A DNA stretch of 64,000 nucleotides from Streptomyces virginiae (GTDB lineage Bacteria; Actinomycetota; Actinomycetes; Streptomycetales; Streptomycetaceae). Positions 49,500 through 59,062 of the stretch are shown one piece after another. The stretch's first letter is position 1. Each line of letters opens with the position of its first letter. The notes below the pieces were generated by a model. The model saw only the letters and a list, made by a program, of their open reading frames with translations, had not been told where the DNA came from and made no database searches. The stretch lies in the NCBI RefSeq assembly GCF_000720455.1, contig NZ_JOAK01000008.1, forward strand, positions 1 through 64,000, read 5' to 3'. A program made the translations under genes and the position numbers.

Positions 49500-52051
49500 C
49501 CACCGAGACCAAGCGCACACTTCCCGTCACCGACCTGTCCCTCGTCGTCCTGATCGGTGCCACCGGATCGGGCAAGTCCACCTTCGCCCGCAAGCACTTC
49601 AAGCCGACCGAGGTCATCTCCTCCGACTACTGCCGCGGCCTGGTCTGCGACGACGAGAACGACCAGGGCGCGAGCCGGGACGCCTTCGACGTCCTGCACT
49701 ACATCGCCGGCAAGCGCCTCGCCGCCGGCCGCCTGACCGTCGTCGACGCCACCAGCGTCCAGGCCGACGCCCGCCGGCAGCTGGTCCAGCTCGCCCGCGA
49801 GCACGACGTCCTGCCCATCGCCATCGTCCTGGACATGCCCGAGCAGGTCTGCGCCGAGCGCAACGCGGCCCGCCCCGACCGGGCCGGCCTGCCCCGCGCG
49901 GTCATCCAGCGGCACCGCCGCGACCTGCGGCGCTCCCTGCGGGGCCTGGAGCGCGAGGGCTTCCGCAAGGTGCACGTGCTGCGTTCCGTCGAGGAGGCCG
50001 AGAGCGCCGAGGTCGTCCTGGAGAAGCGGTTCAACGACCTCACCCACCTCACCGGCCCCTTCGACATCGTCGGTGACATCCACGGCTGTTCCTCCGAGCT
50101 GGAGACCCTGCTCGCCAAGCTCGGCTACGAGGACGGCGTCCACCCCGAGGGCCGCACGGCCGTGTTCGTCGGCGACCTCGTCGACCGCGGCCCCGACAGC
50201 CCGGGCGTCCTGCGCCGCGTGATGGGCATGGTCACGTCCGGCAATGCCCTGTGCGTGCCCGGCAACCACGAGAACAAGCTCGGCCGCCACCTCAAGGGAG
50301 CCAAGGTCCAGCAGACCCACGGCCTCGCCGAGACGATCGAGCAGCTCTCCCACGAGCCGCAGGAGTTCGTCGAGGAGGTGCGGGAGTTCATTCGCGGCCT
50401 CGTCAGCCACTACGTCCTCGACGGCGGGAAGCTGGTGGTCTGCCACGCCGGGCTGCCCGAGAAGTACCACGGCCGCACCTCCGGCCGGGTCCGCTCGCAC
50501 GCCCTGTACGGGGAGACCACCGGCGAGACCGACGAGTTCGGCCTGCCCGTGCGCTACCCGTGGGCCGAGGACTACCGCGGCAAGGCCGTCGTGGTCTACG
50601 GCCACACGCCCGTCCCGAACACCGCCTGGATCAACAACACCATCTGCCTCGACACCGGCGCCGTCTTCGGCGGCCGGATGACCGCCCTGCGCTGGCCCGA
50701 GCGCGAACTGGTCGACGTACCGGCCGAGAAGGTCTGGTACGAGCCGGTCAAGCCGCTCGTCACCGAGGTGCCGGGCGGCCACGACGGGCGTCCGCTGGAC
50801 CTGGCGGACGTGCACGGGCGCCGGGTCGTCGAGACCCGGCACCTGGGCAACGTGGGCGTCCGCGAGGAGAACGCGGCCGCGGCCCTGGAGGTCATGAGCC
50901 GCTTCGCCGTCGACCCGCGGCTGGTCCCGTACCTGCCGCCGACCATGGCGCCGACCGCGACCTCCCGGGAGGACGGCTACCTGGAGCACCCGGCCGAGGC
51001 CTTCGACCAGTACCGCAAGGACGGCATCACGCAGGTGGTGTGCGAGGAGAAGCACATGGGCTCCCGCGCCACCGTCCTGCTCTGCAGGGACGCCGACGCC
51101 GCCCGCGAGCGGTTCGGCGTCGACGGCCCGACCGGTTCCGTCTACACGCGCACCGGGCGGCCCTTCTTCCACGACCCCGAGGTCACCGAGGAGGTACTGG
51201 CGCGGCTGCGCGCCGCCGTCACCGGTGCCGGGCTGTGGGAGGAACTGGGCACCGACTGGCTGCTGTTCGACGGCGAACTCCTGCCCTGGTCGCTGAAGTC
51301 GGGCGGACTGCTGCGCAACCAGTACGCCGCCGTGGGCGCCGCCTCGCGCGCCGTGTTCCCCGGCGCCCTCGCGGCCCTGGAGGCGGCGGCCGCCCGTGGC
51401 GCCGACACCGGCGCCCTGCTGGAGCGCCAGCGCGGCCGGGCCGCCGACGCGGCGGCCTTCACCGAGGCCTACCGTCGCTACTGCTGGACCACCGACGGGC
51501 TGGACGGCGTACGGTTCGCGCCGTTCCAGCTGCTGGCCGTGGCCGGGCGGTCGCTGGCCGCCGTACCCCACGACGAGCAGCTGGCCTGGCTGGACCGGCT
51601 GGTGGCGGCCGACGACCCGGGCACCCCGGGCGGCACCGGCCTGCTGCGCGGCACCGGCCGGATCGTGGTCGACACCGGGGACGAGGACTCCGTACGGGCC
51701 GGCACCGAGTGGTGGCTGGAGCTGACGGCCGCCGGCGGCGAGGGCATGGTCGTCAAGCCGCTCCAGGCCTACGCCCGGGACGGCAAGGGCCGGCTGGTCC
51801 AGCCGGGGATCAAGGTGCGCGGACGGGAGTACCTGCGGATCATCTACGGTCCGGAGTACACGCGTCCGGACCAGCTGGAGCGGCTGCGGGACCGGTTCCT
51901 CGGGCACAAGCGCTCGCTCGCCCTGCGGGAGTACGCGCTCGGGCTGGAGGCGCTGGACCGGCTGGCGGCCGAGGAGCCCCTGTGGCGGGTCCACGAGCCG
52001 GTCTTCGCGGTCCTCGCGCTGGAGTCGGAGCCGGTCGACCCGAGGCTGTGA
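49496..52051 (+). CDS. pnkp: Polynucleotide kinase-phosphatase-ligase Pnkp
   Basis: 851 residues, three domains. 5'-kinase: GATGSGKSTFARK near residue 20. 2',3'-phosphatase, calcineurin-like: DIVGDIHGCSSELE, VGDLVDRGPDS and GNHENK, about 180-260. C-terminal adenylyltransferase: EEKHMGSRA near 520, Lys as nucleophile. With Hen1 it forms the bacterial RNA repair complex that heals and seals RNA cut by ribotoxins and marks it by methylation. Both genes are in one unit; a separate Rnl ligase is not present. Confidence 0.97.
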   Translation: MTTETKRTLPVTDLSLVVLIGATGSGKSTFARKHFKPTEVISSDYCRGLVCDDENDQGASRDAFDVLHYIAGKRLAAGRLTVVDATSVQADARRQLVQLAREHDVLPIAIVLDMPEQVCAERNAARPDRAGLPRAVIQRHRRDLRRSLRGLEREGFRKVHVLRSVEEAESAEVVLEKRFNDLTHLTGPFDIVGDIHGCSSELETLLAKLGYEDGVHPEGRTAVFVGDLVDRGPDSPGVLRRVMGMVTSGNALCVPGNHENKLGRHLKGAKVQQTHGLAETIEQLSHEPQEFVEEVREFIRGLVSHYVLDGGKLVVCHAGLPEKYHGRTSGRVRSHALYGETTGETDEFGLPVRYPWAEDYRGKAVVVYGHTPVPNTAWINNTICLDTGAVFGGRMTALRWPERELVDVPAEKVWYEPVKPLVTEVPGGHDGRPLDLADVHGRRVVETRHLGNVGVREENAAAALEVMSRFAVDPRLVPYLPPTMAPTATSREDGYLEHPAEAFDQYRKDGITQVVCEEKHMGSRATVLLCRDADAARERFGVDGPTGSVYTRTGRPFFHDPEVTEEVLARLRAAVTGAGLWEELGTDWLLFDGELLPWSLKSGGLLRNQYAAVGAASRAVFPGALAALEAAAARGADTGALLERQRGRAADAAAFTEAYRRYCWTTDGLDGVRFAPFQLLAVAGRSLAAVPHDEQLAWLDRLVAADDPGTPGGTGLLRGTGRIVVDTGDEDSVRAGTEWWLELTAAGGEGMVVKPLQAYARDGKGRLVQPGIKVRGREYLRIIYGPEYTRPDQLERLRDRFLGHKRSLALREYALGLEALDRLAAEEPLWRVHEPVFAVLALESEPVDPRL

Positions 52052-52247
52052 CGGCCACGACGGCGGCCACCGCGTGGGGGACCGCGTGAGGACCGCGTGA
52101 AGGACCGCGTAAAGGCGGAGCCCCCGTACGGCCCTGAATTAGGTCGTATGGGGGAACTTTCACGGAGAACGCCGGGGAAACCACCGGCGGGATCGTTCAT
52201 CCAGGGCAGCGGAATGACCGCCACCCTGGAAGGACGGAACATCACCT

Positions 52248-52760
52248 ATGAAGATGACCGCGCGCGGAAGCATTGCGGCGCTCCTGACCTGTATGGCCGC
52301 GGCCGGTGTGGCCACCCCGGCCGTCGCCGACGGGGTACCGGTCGGTGTCCCGCTCGAGGGTGTGGAGACCACGACGGGCCTGGACGTGCCGCGGATCGCC
52401 ACCGCGGTGCCGCTGCCGGTCGTCGGAGCGCCCGAGGCTCCCCGCATGCACAAGGGGGAGATGCTCCCCTCGCCCCTGCTGCCGGCGGTCCCGATCGCCA
52501 CCGAGCTCGGCGAGACCCTGGTCACCTCCCCGCTGCCGAACCTGGCGGGCCGTCCGGAGACGGACGGCGAGGGTTCCCTGGAGTCGCCCGCCACCACCGT
52601 CCGCACCCGTACCCCGGGCGCGGTCGTCGGTGCCCCGCTCACGATGCCGGACGGGTCCAACTTCGGGCTGCCGAACCTGACCACGCCCAAGCTGGGTCTC
52701 CTCGCCCCCGAGGTCACGGGAGCGCCGGAGGCACTTCTCGGTGTCGCCCTGCCCCGCTGA
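52248..52760 (+). CDS. Secreted protein of unknown function
   Basis: 170 residues. A Sec signal peptide ([27 protein letters not shown]) with likely cleavage after AVA near residue 27. The mature part is Pro/Val/Gly-rich without cysteine and contains repeated short V-P-L and TTP motifs; it is probably extended. No family recognised. The preceding 196 bp holds three direct GACCGCGTGA-like repeats near 52080-52110 and no gene. Confidence 0.72.
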   Translation: MKMTARGSIAALLTCMAAAGVATPAVADGVPVGVPLEGVETTTGLDVPRIATAVPLPVVGAPEAPRMHKGEMLPSPLLPAVPIATELGETLVTSPLPNLAGRPETDGEGSLESPATTVRTRTPGAVVGAPLTMPDGSNFGLPNLTTPKLGLLAPEVTGAPEALLGVALPR

Positions 52761-52806
52761 GCCGACGCCACCTCAAAAGGCCGCCCGGTCTGGGAACGTG
52801 TACGGC

Positions 52807-54033
52807 ATGGGATTCCATGTCGACTCCGAGACCGGGCGGCTTCGCCGCGTCATCCTCCACCGGCCCGACCTGGAGCTGAAGCGGCTCACACCCGGCAACA
52901 AGGACGCGCTCCTCTTCGACGACGTGCTGTGGGTGCGCAGGGCCCGCCAGGAGCACGACGGCTTCGCGGACGTGCTGCGGGACCGGGGAGTGGAGGTCCA
53001 CCTCTTCGGGGACCTGCTGTGCGAGGTCCTGGACGTCCCGGAGGCCAGGCGCCTGGTGCTGGACCGGGTGTTCGACGAGAAGGAGTACGGGCCGCTCGCC
53101 ACCGACCACCTGCGGTCGGTCTTCGACGGGCTGGCATCGGCGGACCTGGCGGAGGCGCTGGTCGGCGGGATGACCAAGCGGGAGTTCCTGGAACGGCACG
53201 CCGAGCCGGTGTCCGTGCGCTTCCACGCCCTGGACCTGGACGACTTCCTGCTGGGGCCGCTGCCCAACCACCTCTTCACCCGCGACACCTCCGCCTGGAT
53301 CTACGACGGGGTGTCCATCAACGCGATGCGCTGGCCCGCCCGGCAGCGCGAGACCGTCCACTTCGAGGCGATCTACCGCCACCACCCGCTCTTCACCACC
53401 TCCGGCGCCTTCCACTACTGGTCGCAGGGGCAGGCGGACTACCCCTCGACGATCGAGGGCGGGGACGTCCTGGTCATCGGCAACGGCGCGGTGCTGATCG
53501 GGATGAGCGAGCGGACCACGCCGCAGGCGGTGGAGATGCTGGCGCGGGGCCTGTTCGCCGCCGGTTCGGCGACCTCCATCGTGGCCCTCGACATGCCGAA
53601 GCGGCGGGCCTTCATGCACCTGGACACGGTGATGACGATGGTCGACGGAGATACGTTCACTCAGTACGCGGGGCTCGGCATGCTCCCCTCCTACACGATC
53701 GAGCCGGGCGACGGGGGCAGCGAGCTGAAGGTGACCGACCACCCGGCGGAGCACATGCACCGGGCCATCGCGGCGGCGCTCTCGCTCGACTCGATCCGGG
53801 TGCTGACCGCAACCCAGGACGTGCACTCGGCACAGCGCGAACAGTGGGACGACGGGTGCAACGTGCTCGCCGTCGAGCCGGGCGTGGTGGTCGCCTACGA
53901 ACGGAACGTGACCACCAACACGCACCTGCGCAAGCAGGGCATCGAGGTGATCGAGATCCCGGGCAGCGAGCTGGGGCGGGGCCGGGGCGGGCCGCGCTGC
54001 ATGAGCTGCCCGGTGGAGCGGGACCCCGTCTGA
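52807..54033 (+). CDS. arcA: Arginine deiminase
   Basis: 408 residues. Guanidino-modifying fold: [37 protein letters not shown] with [19 protein letters not shown], and the nucleophile Cys in PRCMSCPV near the C-terminus. It hydrolyses arginine to citrulline and ammonia. The start MGFHVDSE is chosen by homology. It is followed by ornithine carbamoyltransferase, suggesting an arginine deiminase pathway; carbamate kinase is not in the window. Confidence 0.95.
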   Translation: MGFHVDSETGRLRRVILHRPDLELKRLTPGNKDALLFDDVLWVRRARQEHDGFADVLRDRGVEVHLFGDLLCEVLDVPEARRLVLDRVFDEKEYGPLATDHLRSVFDGLASADLAEALVGGMTKREFLERHAEPVSVRFHALDLDDFLLGPLPNHLFTRDTSAWIYDGVSINAMRWPARQRETVHFEAIYRHHPLFTTSGAFHYWSQGQADYPSTIEGGDVLVIGNGAVLIGMSERTTPQAVEMLARGLFAAGSATSIVALDMPKRRAFMHLDTVMTMVDGDTFTQYAGLGMLPSYTIEPGDGGSELKVTDHPAEHMHRAIAAALSLDSIRVLTATQDVHSAQREQWDDGCNVLAVEPGVVVAYERNVTTNTHLRKQGIEVIEIPGSELGRGRGGPRCMSCPVERDPV

Positions 54034-54090
54034 GCAGGCACGTACGGGGGCCGGATTGGGGAAGGTCACACCCGCGGGACACCCACAGGT

Positions 54091-54119
54091 CTGTATATCA
54101 ATACAGTGCGTCGTATAGA
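54091..54119 (+). promoter_or_regulatory. Palindrome and promoter in front of ornithine carbamoyltransferase
   Basis: CTGTATATCAATACAG (54091-54106) has 6-bp inverted arms and is strikingly AT-rich. A TATAGA -10-like box follows at 54114. This is probably an operator overlapping a promoter, perhaps for ArgR or a Crp/Fnr-type ArcR. The regulator is not identified. Confidence 0.6.
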
Positions 54120-54159
54120 CTTCCAGCATCCCCTGTCACCGTGACGCTGGAGCGACCCC

Positions 54160-55179
54160 ATGGCCCCCGACCTCAAAGGCCGCAGTTTTCTCAAGGAGCT
54201 CGACTTCTCGGCCGCCGAGTTCCGCGGCCTGGTCGAACTCGCCGCCGACCTGAAGGCGGCCAAGAAGGCCGGGGTCGAGCAGCGCCTGCTGCGGGGCCGG
54301 AACATCGCGCTGATCTTCGAGAAGACCTCGACGCGCACCCGCTGCGCCTTCGAGGTCGCCGCCGCGGACCAGGGCGCCCACACCGTCTACCTCGACCCGG
54401 CCGGCTCCCAGATGGGGCACAAGGAGTCGGTCCGGGACACCGCCCGGGTGCTGGGCCGGATGTTCGACGGGATCGAGTACCGGGGTGACAGCCAGGAGGC
54501 CGTCGAGGAACTCGCCGCGCACTCCGGCGTCCCCGTCTTCAACGGCCTGACCGACGACTGGCACCCCACCCAGATGCTGGCCGACGTCCTGACGATGACC
54601 GAGCACAGCCCCAAGCCGCTGCACCGGATCTCCTTCGCCTACCTCGGCGACGCCCGCTTCAACATGGGCAACTCCTACCTCGTGACCGGCGCGCTGCTGG
54701 GCATGGACGTACGGATCGTCGCGCCCAGGAGCTACTGGCCCGCGGAGCACGTGGTGGCCGAGGCGCGCAGGCTCGCTGCGGACAGCGGGGCGCGGATCAC
54801 CCTGACCGAGGAGGTCGGCGAGGGGGTCGCCCAGGCCGACTTCGTGGTGACCGACGTCTGGGTGTCCATGGGCGAGCCCAAGGAGGTCTGGGACGAGCGG
54901 ATCGCGGCCCTGGCGCCGTACGCCGTCACCATGGACGTGCTGCGGGCCACCGGGAACCCGGACGTGAAGTTCATGCACTGCCTGCCGGCCTTCCACGACC
55001 TGGGCACCAAGGTGGCCCGGGAGATCCACGAGCGGCACGGGCTCGATTCGCTGGAGGTGACGGACGAGGTGTTCGAGTCGGAGCACTCCGTCGTCTTCGA
55101 CGAGGCCGAGAACCGGCTGCACACCATCAAGGCCGTACTCGTCGCCACCCTCGGCCGCCCCGGCCCGGGTGACGCATAG
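54160..55179 (+). CDS. argF: Ornithine carbamoyltransferase
   Basis: 339 residues. Carbamoyl-phosphate loop [12 protein letters not shown], ornithine loop DVWVSMGEP, and HCLPAFHD with the catalytic Cys. The same enzyme serves arginine synthesis (ArgF) or arginine breakdown (ArcB). Adjacency to arginine deiminase favours the catabolic role, although it has its own promoter region. Confidence 0.95.
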   Translation: MAPDLKGRSFLKELDFSAAEFRGLVELAADLKAAKKAGVEQRLLRGRNIALIFEKTSTRTRCAFEVAAADQGAHTVYLDPAGSQMGHKESVRDTARVLGRMFDGIEYRGDSQEAVEELAAHSGVPVFNGLTDDWHPTQMLADVLTMTEHSPKPLHRISFAYLGDARFNMGNSYLVTGALLGMDVRIVAPRSYWPAEHVVAEARRLAADSGARITLTEEVGEGVAQADFVVTDVWVSMGEPKEVWDERIAALAPYAVTMDVLRATGNPDVKFMHCLPAFHDLGTKVAREIHERHGLDSLEVTDEVFESEHSVVFDEAENRLHTIKAVLVATLGRPGPGDA

Positions 55180-55234
55180 TCATACGAGGGCGGTCGGCGC
55201 GCCCGGCGCGCTCACGCCTCGGCCCCCGGCGCGC

Positions 55235-55663
55235 TCACGCCTGGGCCGGGTGGAAACGCCGCGAGGGCAGGGTGAACCAGACCGCCTTGCCGTGCGGGGT
55301 GCGGCGGTGTCCGCAGGCGGCACTCAGGGTCCGGATCAGCAGCAGCCCGCGGCCGTGCTCCTGCCAGGGGTCGGGACGGGCGTGGTCGGGCCAGGAGGAC
55401 AGCTCTCCGGGCGGCCCCGGGTCGCCGTCGTGCACCTCGACCTGGCAGCCGTTCGCCAGGAGCTCCACGACCAGCTCGATCGGGCCGCGGGCCGGGGTGT
55501 GCTCCACGGCGTTGGCGACCAGTTCCGCGGTCAGCAGCTCGGCCGTGTCGCCGTCGGCGGGCGCGTCGGAGTCCGCCAGCGCCGTACGGACGAGGGCGCG
55601 GGCGAGGGGTACTGCGGCCGCCGAGTGGGGCAGGGTGATCCGCCAGGCGGGGTTGTCGGGCAC
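55235..55663 (-). CDS. HATPase (anti-sigma/RsbW-like) regulatory protein
   Basis: 142 residues. Histidine-kinase-like ATPase fold with N-box ELVANAVEHT, G1 region VHDGDPGPP and GRGLLLIRTLS. This is the large Streptomyces family of stand-alone anti-sigma-factor-like ATPases. GTG 55663 is preceded by GGAGAGGAAG. The target sigma or antagonist is unknown and none is adjacent. An 18-bp direct repeat (CCGGCGCGCTCACGCCT core) spans its 3' end near 55203-55240. Confidence 0.85.
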   Translation of the reverse strand: MPDNPAWRITLPHSAAAVPLARALVRTALADSDAPADGDTAELLTAELVANAVEHTPARGPIELVVELLANGCQVEVHDGDPGPPGELSSWPDHARPDPWQEHGRGLLLIRTLSAACGHRRTPHGKAVWFTLPSRRFHPAQA

Positions 55664-55918
55664 TGCGGAATCTTCCTCTCCGTGATGGGCCGCATCGCTT
55701 CGGGGAGCCGGGCCCGGGACTCGCACGAGGGGTCCCTGCCGGCCGGCTCGCGCCGGGGTGCGTGGGGAACTACCACTTTCAACGATACGGAGAGCGAAAT
55801 GGATCCCGTAGGGCACCCCGCAGTCGGCGCAGGGGACCGAGGCCCCGCGGAGACCGGGGCGTTCGGCAGGTGCGGGCGGCGGCCCGCGGCGGGGCGTCCC
55901 CCATTTGTAGCGTTTCTC

Positions 55919-55930
55919 TGACGGTAGTCA
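55919..55930. promoter_or_regulatory. TGACGGTAGTCA operator, copy 1
   Basis: A 12-bp palindrome (TGAC-GGTA-GTCA) 24 bp before the enoyl-CoA hydratase start. GATAAC at 55940 may be the -10 of a nearly leaderless transcript. It recurs as TGACGGCAGTCA at 62524-62535 in the same catabolic island. Confidence 0.65.
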
Positions 55931-55954
55931 CGATCTGGTGATAACGTCGATCGT

Positions 55955-56782
55955 GTGAGCCCCTTCACCGGTTCCACACCAGCGACCGAACGGTGGCACC
56001 ACCTCCGCCTCACCCGGCAGGACGGCGTCGCCACCGTCACCTTCGACCGCCCCGAGAAGATCAACGCGCTCACCTTCGGCGCCTACGCCGACCTGCGCGA
56101 TCTGCTCGCCGAACTGTCCCGCGAGCGCTCCGTGCGCGCCCTCGTACTGGGCGGCGAGGGCCGCGGCTTCTGCTCCGGCGGAGACGTCGACGAGATCATC
56201 GGCGCCACCCTCGCCATGGACACCGCCCAGCTCCTCGACTTCAACCGGATGACCGGCCAGGTGGTCCGCGCGATCCGCGAATGCCCCTTCCCGGTGATCG
56301 CCGCCGTGCACGGCGTCGCCGCCGGCGCCGGCGCCGTCCTCGCGCTCGCCGCCGACTTCCGGATCGCCGACCCCACCGCCCGCTTCGCCTTCCTCTTCAC
56401 CCGCGTCGGCCTCTCCGGCGGCGACATGGGCGCCGCCTACCTGCTGCCCCGCGTCGTCGGCCTCGGCCACGCCACCCGCCTGCTGATGCTCGGCGAGCCC
56501 GTCCACGCCGCCGAGGCCGAGCGGATCGGCCTGCTCAGCGAGCTCACCGACGAGGGCAAGGCCCACGTACGGGCCGCCGAACTCGCCGCCCGCCTCGCCG
56601 CCGGCCCCTCCCTCGCCCACGCGCAGACCAAGGCGCTGCTCACCGCCGAACTCGACATGCCGCTGGCCGCGTCGGTCGAACTCGACGCCGCCACCCAGGC
56701 CCTGCTCATGAACGGCCAGGACTACGCGGAGTTCCACGCGGCCTTCACCGGGAAACGGCCGCCGGAGTGGAAGGGCAGGTAA
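55955..56782 (+). CDS. Enoyl-CoA hydratase/isomerase
   Basis: 275 residues of the crotonase fold: FDRPEKINALTFGAY, GRGFCSGGDVDEI and AAVHGVAAGAGAVLALAADFRIA (oxyanion hole). It fits with CoA-thioester ring products of the adjoining monooxygenase. Start GTG 55955 probably lies at the very 5' end of the mRNA. It is followed by the monooxygenase gene after 4 bp. Confidence 0.93.
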   Translation: MSPFTGSTPATERWHHLRLTRQDGVATVTFDRPEKINALTFGAYADLRDLLAELSRERSVRALVLGGEGRGFCSGGDVDEIIGATLAMDTAQLLDFNRMTGQVVRAIRECPFPVIAAVHGVAAGAGAVLALAADFRIADPTARFAFLFTRVGLSGGDMGAAYLLPRVVGLGHATRLLMLGEPVHAAEAERIGLLSELTDEGKAHVRAAELAARLAAGPSLAHAQTKALLTAELDMPLAASVELDAATQALLMNGQDYAEFHAAFTGKRPPEWKGR

Positions 56783-56786
56783 CGCC

Positions 56787-59042
56787 ATGCCGCACGGCAG
56801 CGCATTGCGGGTCGCCGTCGTCGGCGGCGGACCGGGAGGACTGTACGCCGCCGCGCTGCTGGCCCGCCGGGGCCACACCGTGGAGGTGTGGGAACGCAAC
56901 GCCCCGGACGACACCTTCGGCTTCGGCGTCGTGCTCTCCGACGAGACGCTCGGCGGCGTCGAACGCGCCGACACCGTCGTCCACGCCGCCCTGAGCAGGG
57001 AATTCGTACGCTGGGACGACGTCGACGTGGTGCACCGCGGACGGTTGCTGACCTCCGGCGGCCACGGTTTCGCCGCCATCGGACGGCGCCGGCTGCTGGA
57101 GATCCTGCACGAGCGCTGCGCCGGACTCGGCGTCCGGCTCCGCTTCCGCGCCGAAGCCCCGGACGTGGCCCGGCTGCGCGCCACCCACGACCTGGTCGTC
57201 GCGGCGGACGGCGTGCACAGCGCGATCCGCGAGGCGGACGCCGCCCACTACAAGCCGACGCTGACCGCCGGCCGCTGCCGCTACATCTGGCTCGCCGCCG
57301 ACTTCGCCTTCGAAGCCTTCCGCTTCGAGATCGCGGAGACCGAGCACGGGGTCATGCAGCTGCACGCCTACCCGTACGCCGCGGACGCCTCCACCGTCAT
57401 CGTCGAGATGCGGGAGGAGGTCTGGCGGGCGGCGGGCCTCGACCTCTGCGACGAGGACGAGTCGGCGGCCCGCTGCGCCAAGATCTTCAGCGAGGCGTTG
57501 CGCGGACGCCCCCTGCACGGCAACCGCTCCGCCTGGACGCAGTTCCGCACCGTCGTCAACGAGCGCTGGTCCCACGGCAACGTGACGCTCGTCGGCGACG
57601 CCGCGCACACCGCCCACTTCTCCATCGGCTCCGGCACCAAACTCGCCGTGGAGGACGCGCTCGCCCTCGCCGAAGCCGTCGACGCGGCCGAAGGGGACGT
57701 ACCGGCCGCCCTCGCCGCGTACGAGACGGCCCGCCGCCCGGCGGTCGCCAGCACCCAGCGGGCCGCGGCCGCCAGCAGCCGCTGGTTCGAGGAACTCGCC
57801 GGCTACGTCGACCAGCCCGCCCGCCAGTTCGCCTTCAACCTCCTCACCCGCAGCCGCCGCGTCACGCACGACAACCTGCGGCTGCGCGACGAGCGCTTCA
57901 CCCGCGCCGTCGAACGGGACTTCGGCTGCCCCGACGAGACCACCCCGCCCATGTTCACCCCGCTCACCCTGCGCGGCCTGACCCTGCGCAACCGGGTCGT
58001 CGTCTCCCCGATGGACATGTACTCGGCCGAGGAGGGCGTGCCCGGCGACTTCCACCTCGTCCACCTCGGCGCGCGGGCCCTCGGCGGGGCCGGCCTGGTG
58101 ATGACCGAGATGGTCTGCGTCAGCGAAGAGGGCCGCGTCACGCCCGGCTGCGCCGGCCTCTACACCCAGGAGCAGGCCGCCGCCTGGCAGCGGATCACCG
58201 ACTTCGTCCACACCTCGGCGCCCGGCGCCGCACTCGGCGTCCAGCTCGGCCACGCGGGCCGCAAGGGCTCCACCCGGGTGATGTGGGAGGGCATGGACGA
58301 CCCCCTCCCGCACGGCAACTGGCCGCTGGTGGCCGCCTCGGCCCTGCCCTACCGGCCGGGCGTCTCCGCGTCCCCCCGCGCCCTTCAACCGGCGGACCTG
58401 GCCGCACTGCGCTCCGACTTCGCGGCGGCCGCCGTCCGCGCCGCGGACTGCGGCTTCGACCTGCTCGAACTGCACTGCGCCCACGGCTACCTGCTCTCCG
58501 GCTTCCTCTCGCCGCTGACCAACCGGCGCGACGACGCCTACGGAGGCTCCCTGGAGAACCGCCTGCGCTTCCCGCTGGAGGTCTTCGACGCCGTCCGCGC
58601 GGTCTGGCCCGCGGACCGGCCCATGACCGTGCGCCTGTCGGCCACCGACTGGGCACCGGGCGGCACCTCACCGGAGGAGGCCGTGCGGATCGCCGCCGCG
58701 TTCGCCGCCCACGGCGCCGACGCCATCGACGTCTCCACCGGCCAGGTCGTCGCGGACGAGGCACCCGAGTACGGGCGCTCGTACCAGACCCCGTACGCCG
58801 ACCGGATCCGCAACGCGCTCGGCGTCCCCGTCATCGCCGTCGGGGCCATCTCCTCCTGGGACGACGTCAACTCCCTGCTGCTGGCGGGCCGCGCCGACCT
58901 GTGCGCCCTCGGCCGCCCCCACCTCTACGACCCCCACTGGACCCTGCACGCGGCCGCCGACCAGTCCTACGAAGGCCCGGCCGCCCCCTGGCCGAAGCCG
59001 TACCGCGCGGGCAGCCGCAAACCCCCCACCGGCCGGGGCTGA
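56787..59042 (+). CDS. Bifunctional aromatic-CoA monooxygenase/reductase (2-aminobenzoyl-CoA or salicylyl-CoA type)
   Basis: 751 residues, two fused enzymes. The N-terminal FAD monooxygenase (VAVVGGGPGGLYAAALLARRG; LVGDAAHTAHFSIGSGTKLAVEDALALAE) runs to about 385. The C-terminal Old Yellow Enzyme barrel (MFTPLTLRGLTLRNRVVVSPM; HCAHGYLLSGFLSPLTNRRDDAYGGSLENR) runs to the end. This is the layout of 2-aminobenzoyl-CoA monooxygenase/reductase, which hydroxylates and reduces the ring in one protein; stand-alone relatives hydroxylate salicylyl-CoA. The neighbouring ligase is closest to 2-aminobenzoate-CoA ligases, so anthranilate is the likelier substrate. Operon partner of the hydratase gene. Confidence 0.9.
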   Translation: MPHGSALRVAVVGGGPGGLYAAALLARRGHTVEVWERNAPDDTFGFGVVLSDETLGGVERADTVVHAALSREFVRWDDVDVVHRGRLLTSGGHGFAAIGRRRLLEILHERCAGLGVRLRFRAEAPDVARLRATHDLVVAADGVHSAIREADAAHYKPTLTAGRCRYIWLAADFAFEAFRFEIAETEHGVMQLHAYPYAADASTVIVEMREEVWRAAGLDLCDEDESAARCAKIFSEALRGRPLHGNRSAWTQFRTVVNERWSHGNVTLVGDAAHTAHFSIGSGTKLAVEDALALAEAVDAAEGDVPAALAAYETARRPAVASTQRAAAASSRWFEELAGYVDQPARQFAFNLLTRSRRVTHDNLRLRDERFTRAVERDFGCPDETTPPMFTPLTLRGLTLRNRVVVSPMDMYSAEEGVPGDFHLVHLGARALGGAGLVMTEMVCVSEEGRVTPGCAGLYTQEQAAAWQRITDFVHTSAPGAALGVQLGHAGRKGSTRVMWEGMDDPLPHGNWPLVAASALPYRPGVSASPRALQPADLAALRSDFAAAAVRAADCGFDLLELHCAHGYLLSGFLSPLTNRRDDAYGGSLENRLRFPLEVFDAVRAVWPADRPMTVRLSATDWAPGGTSPEEAVRIAAAFAAHGADAIDVSTGQVVADEAPEYGRSYQTPYADRIRNALGVPVIAVGAISSWDDVNSLLLAGRADLCALGRPHLYDPHWTLHAAADQSYEGPAAPWPKPYRAGSRKPPTGRG

Positions 59043-59062
59043 CGGTCCGGCCGTGCGCCTGG

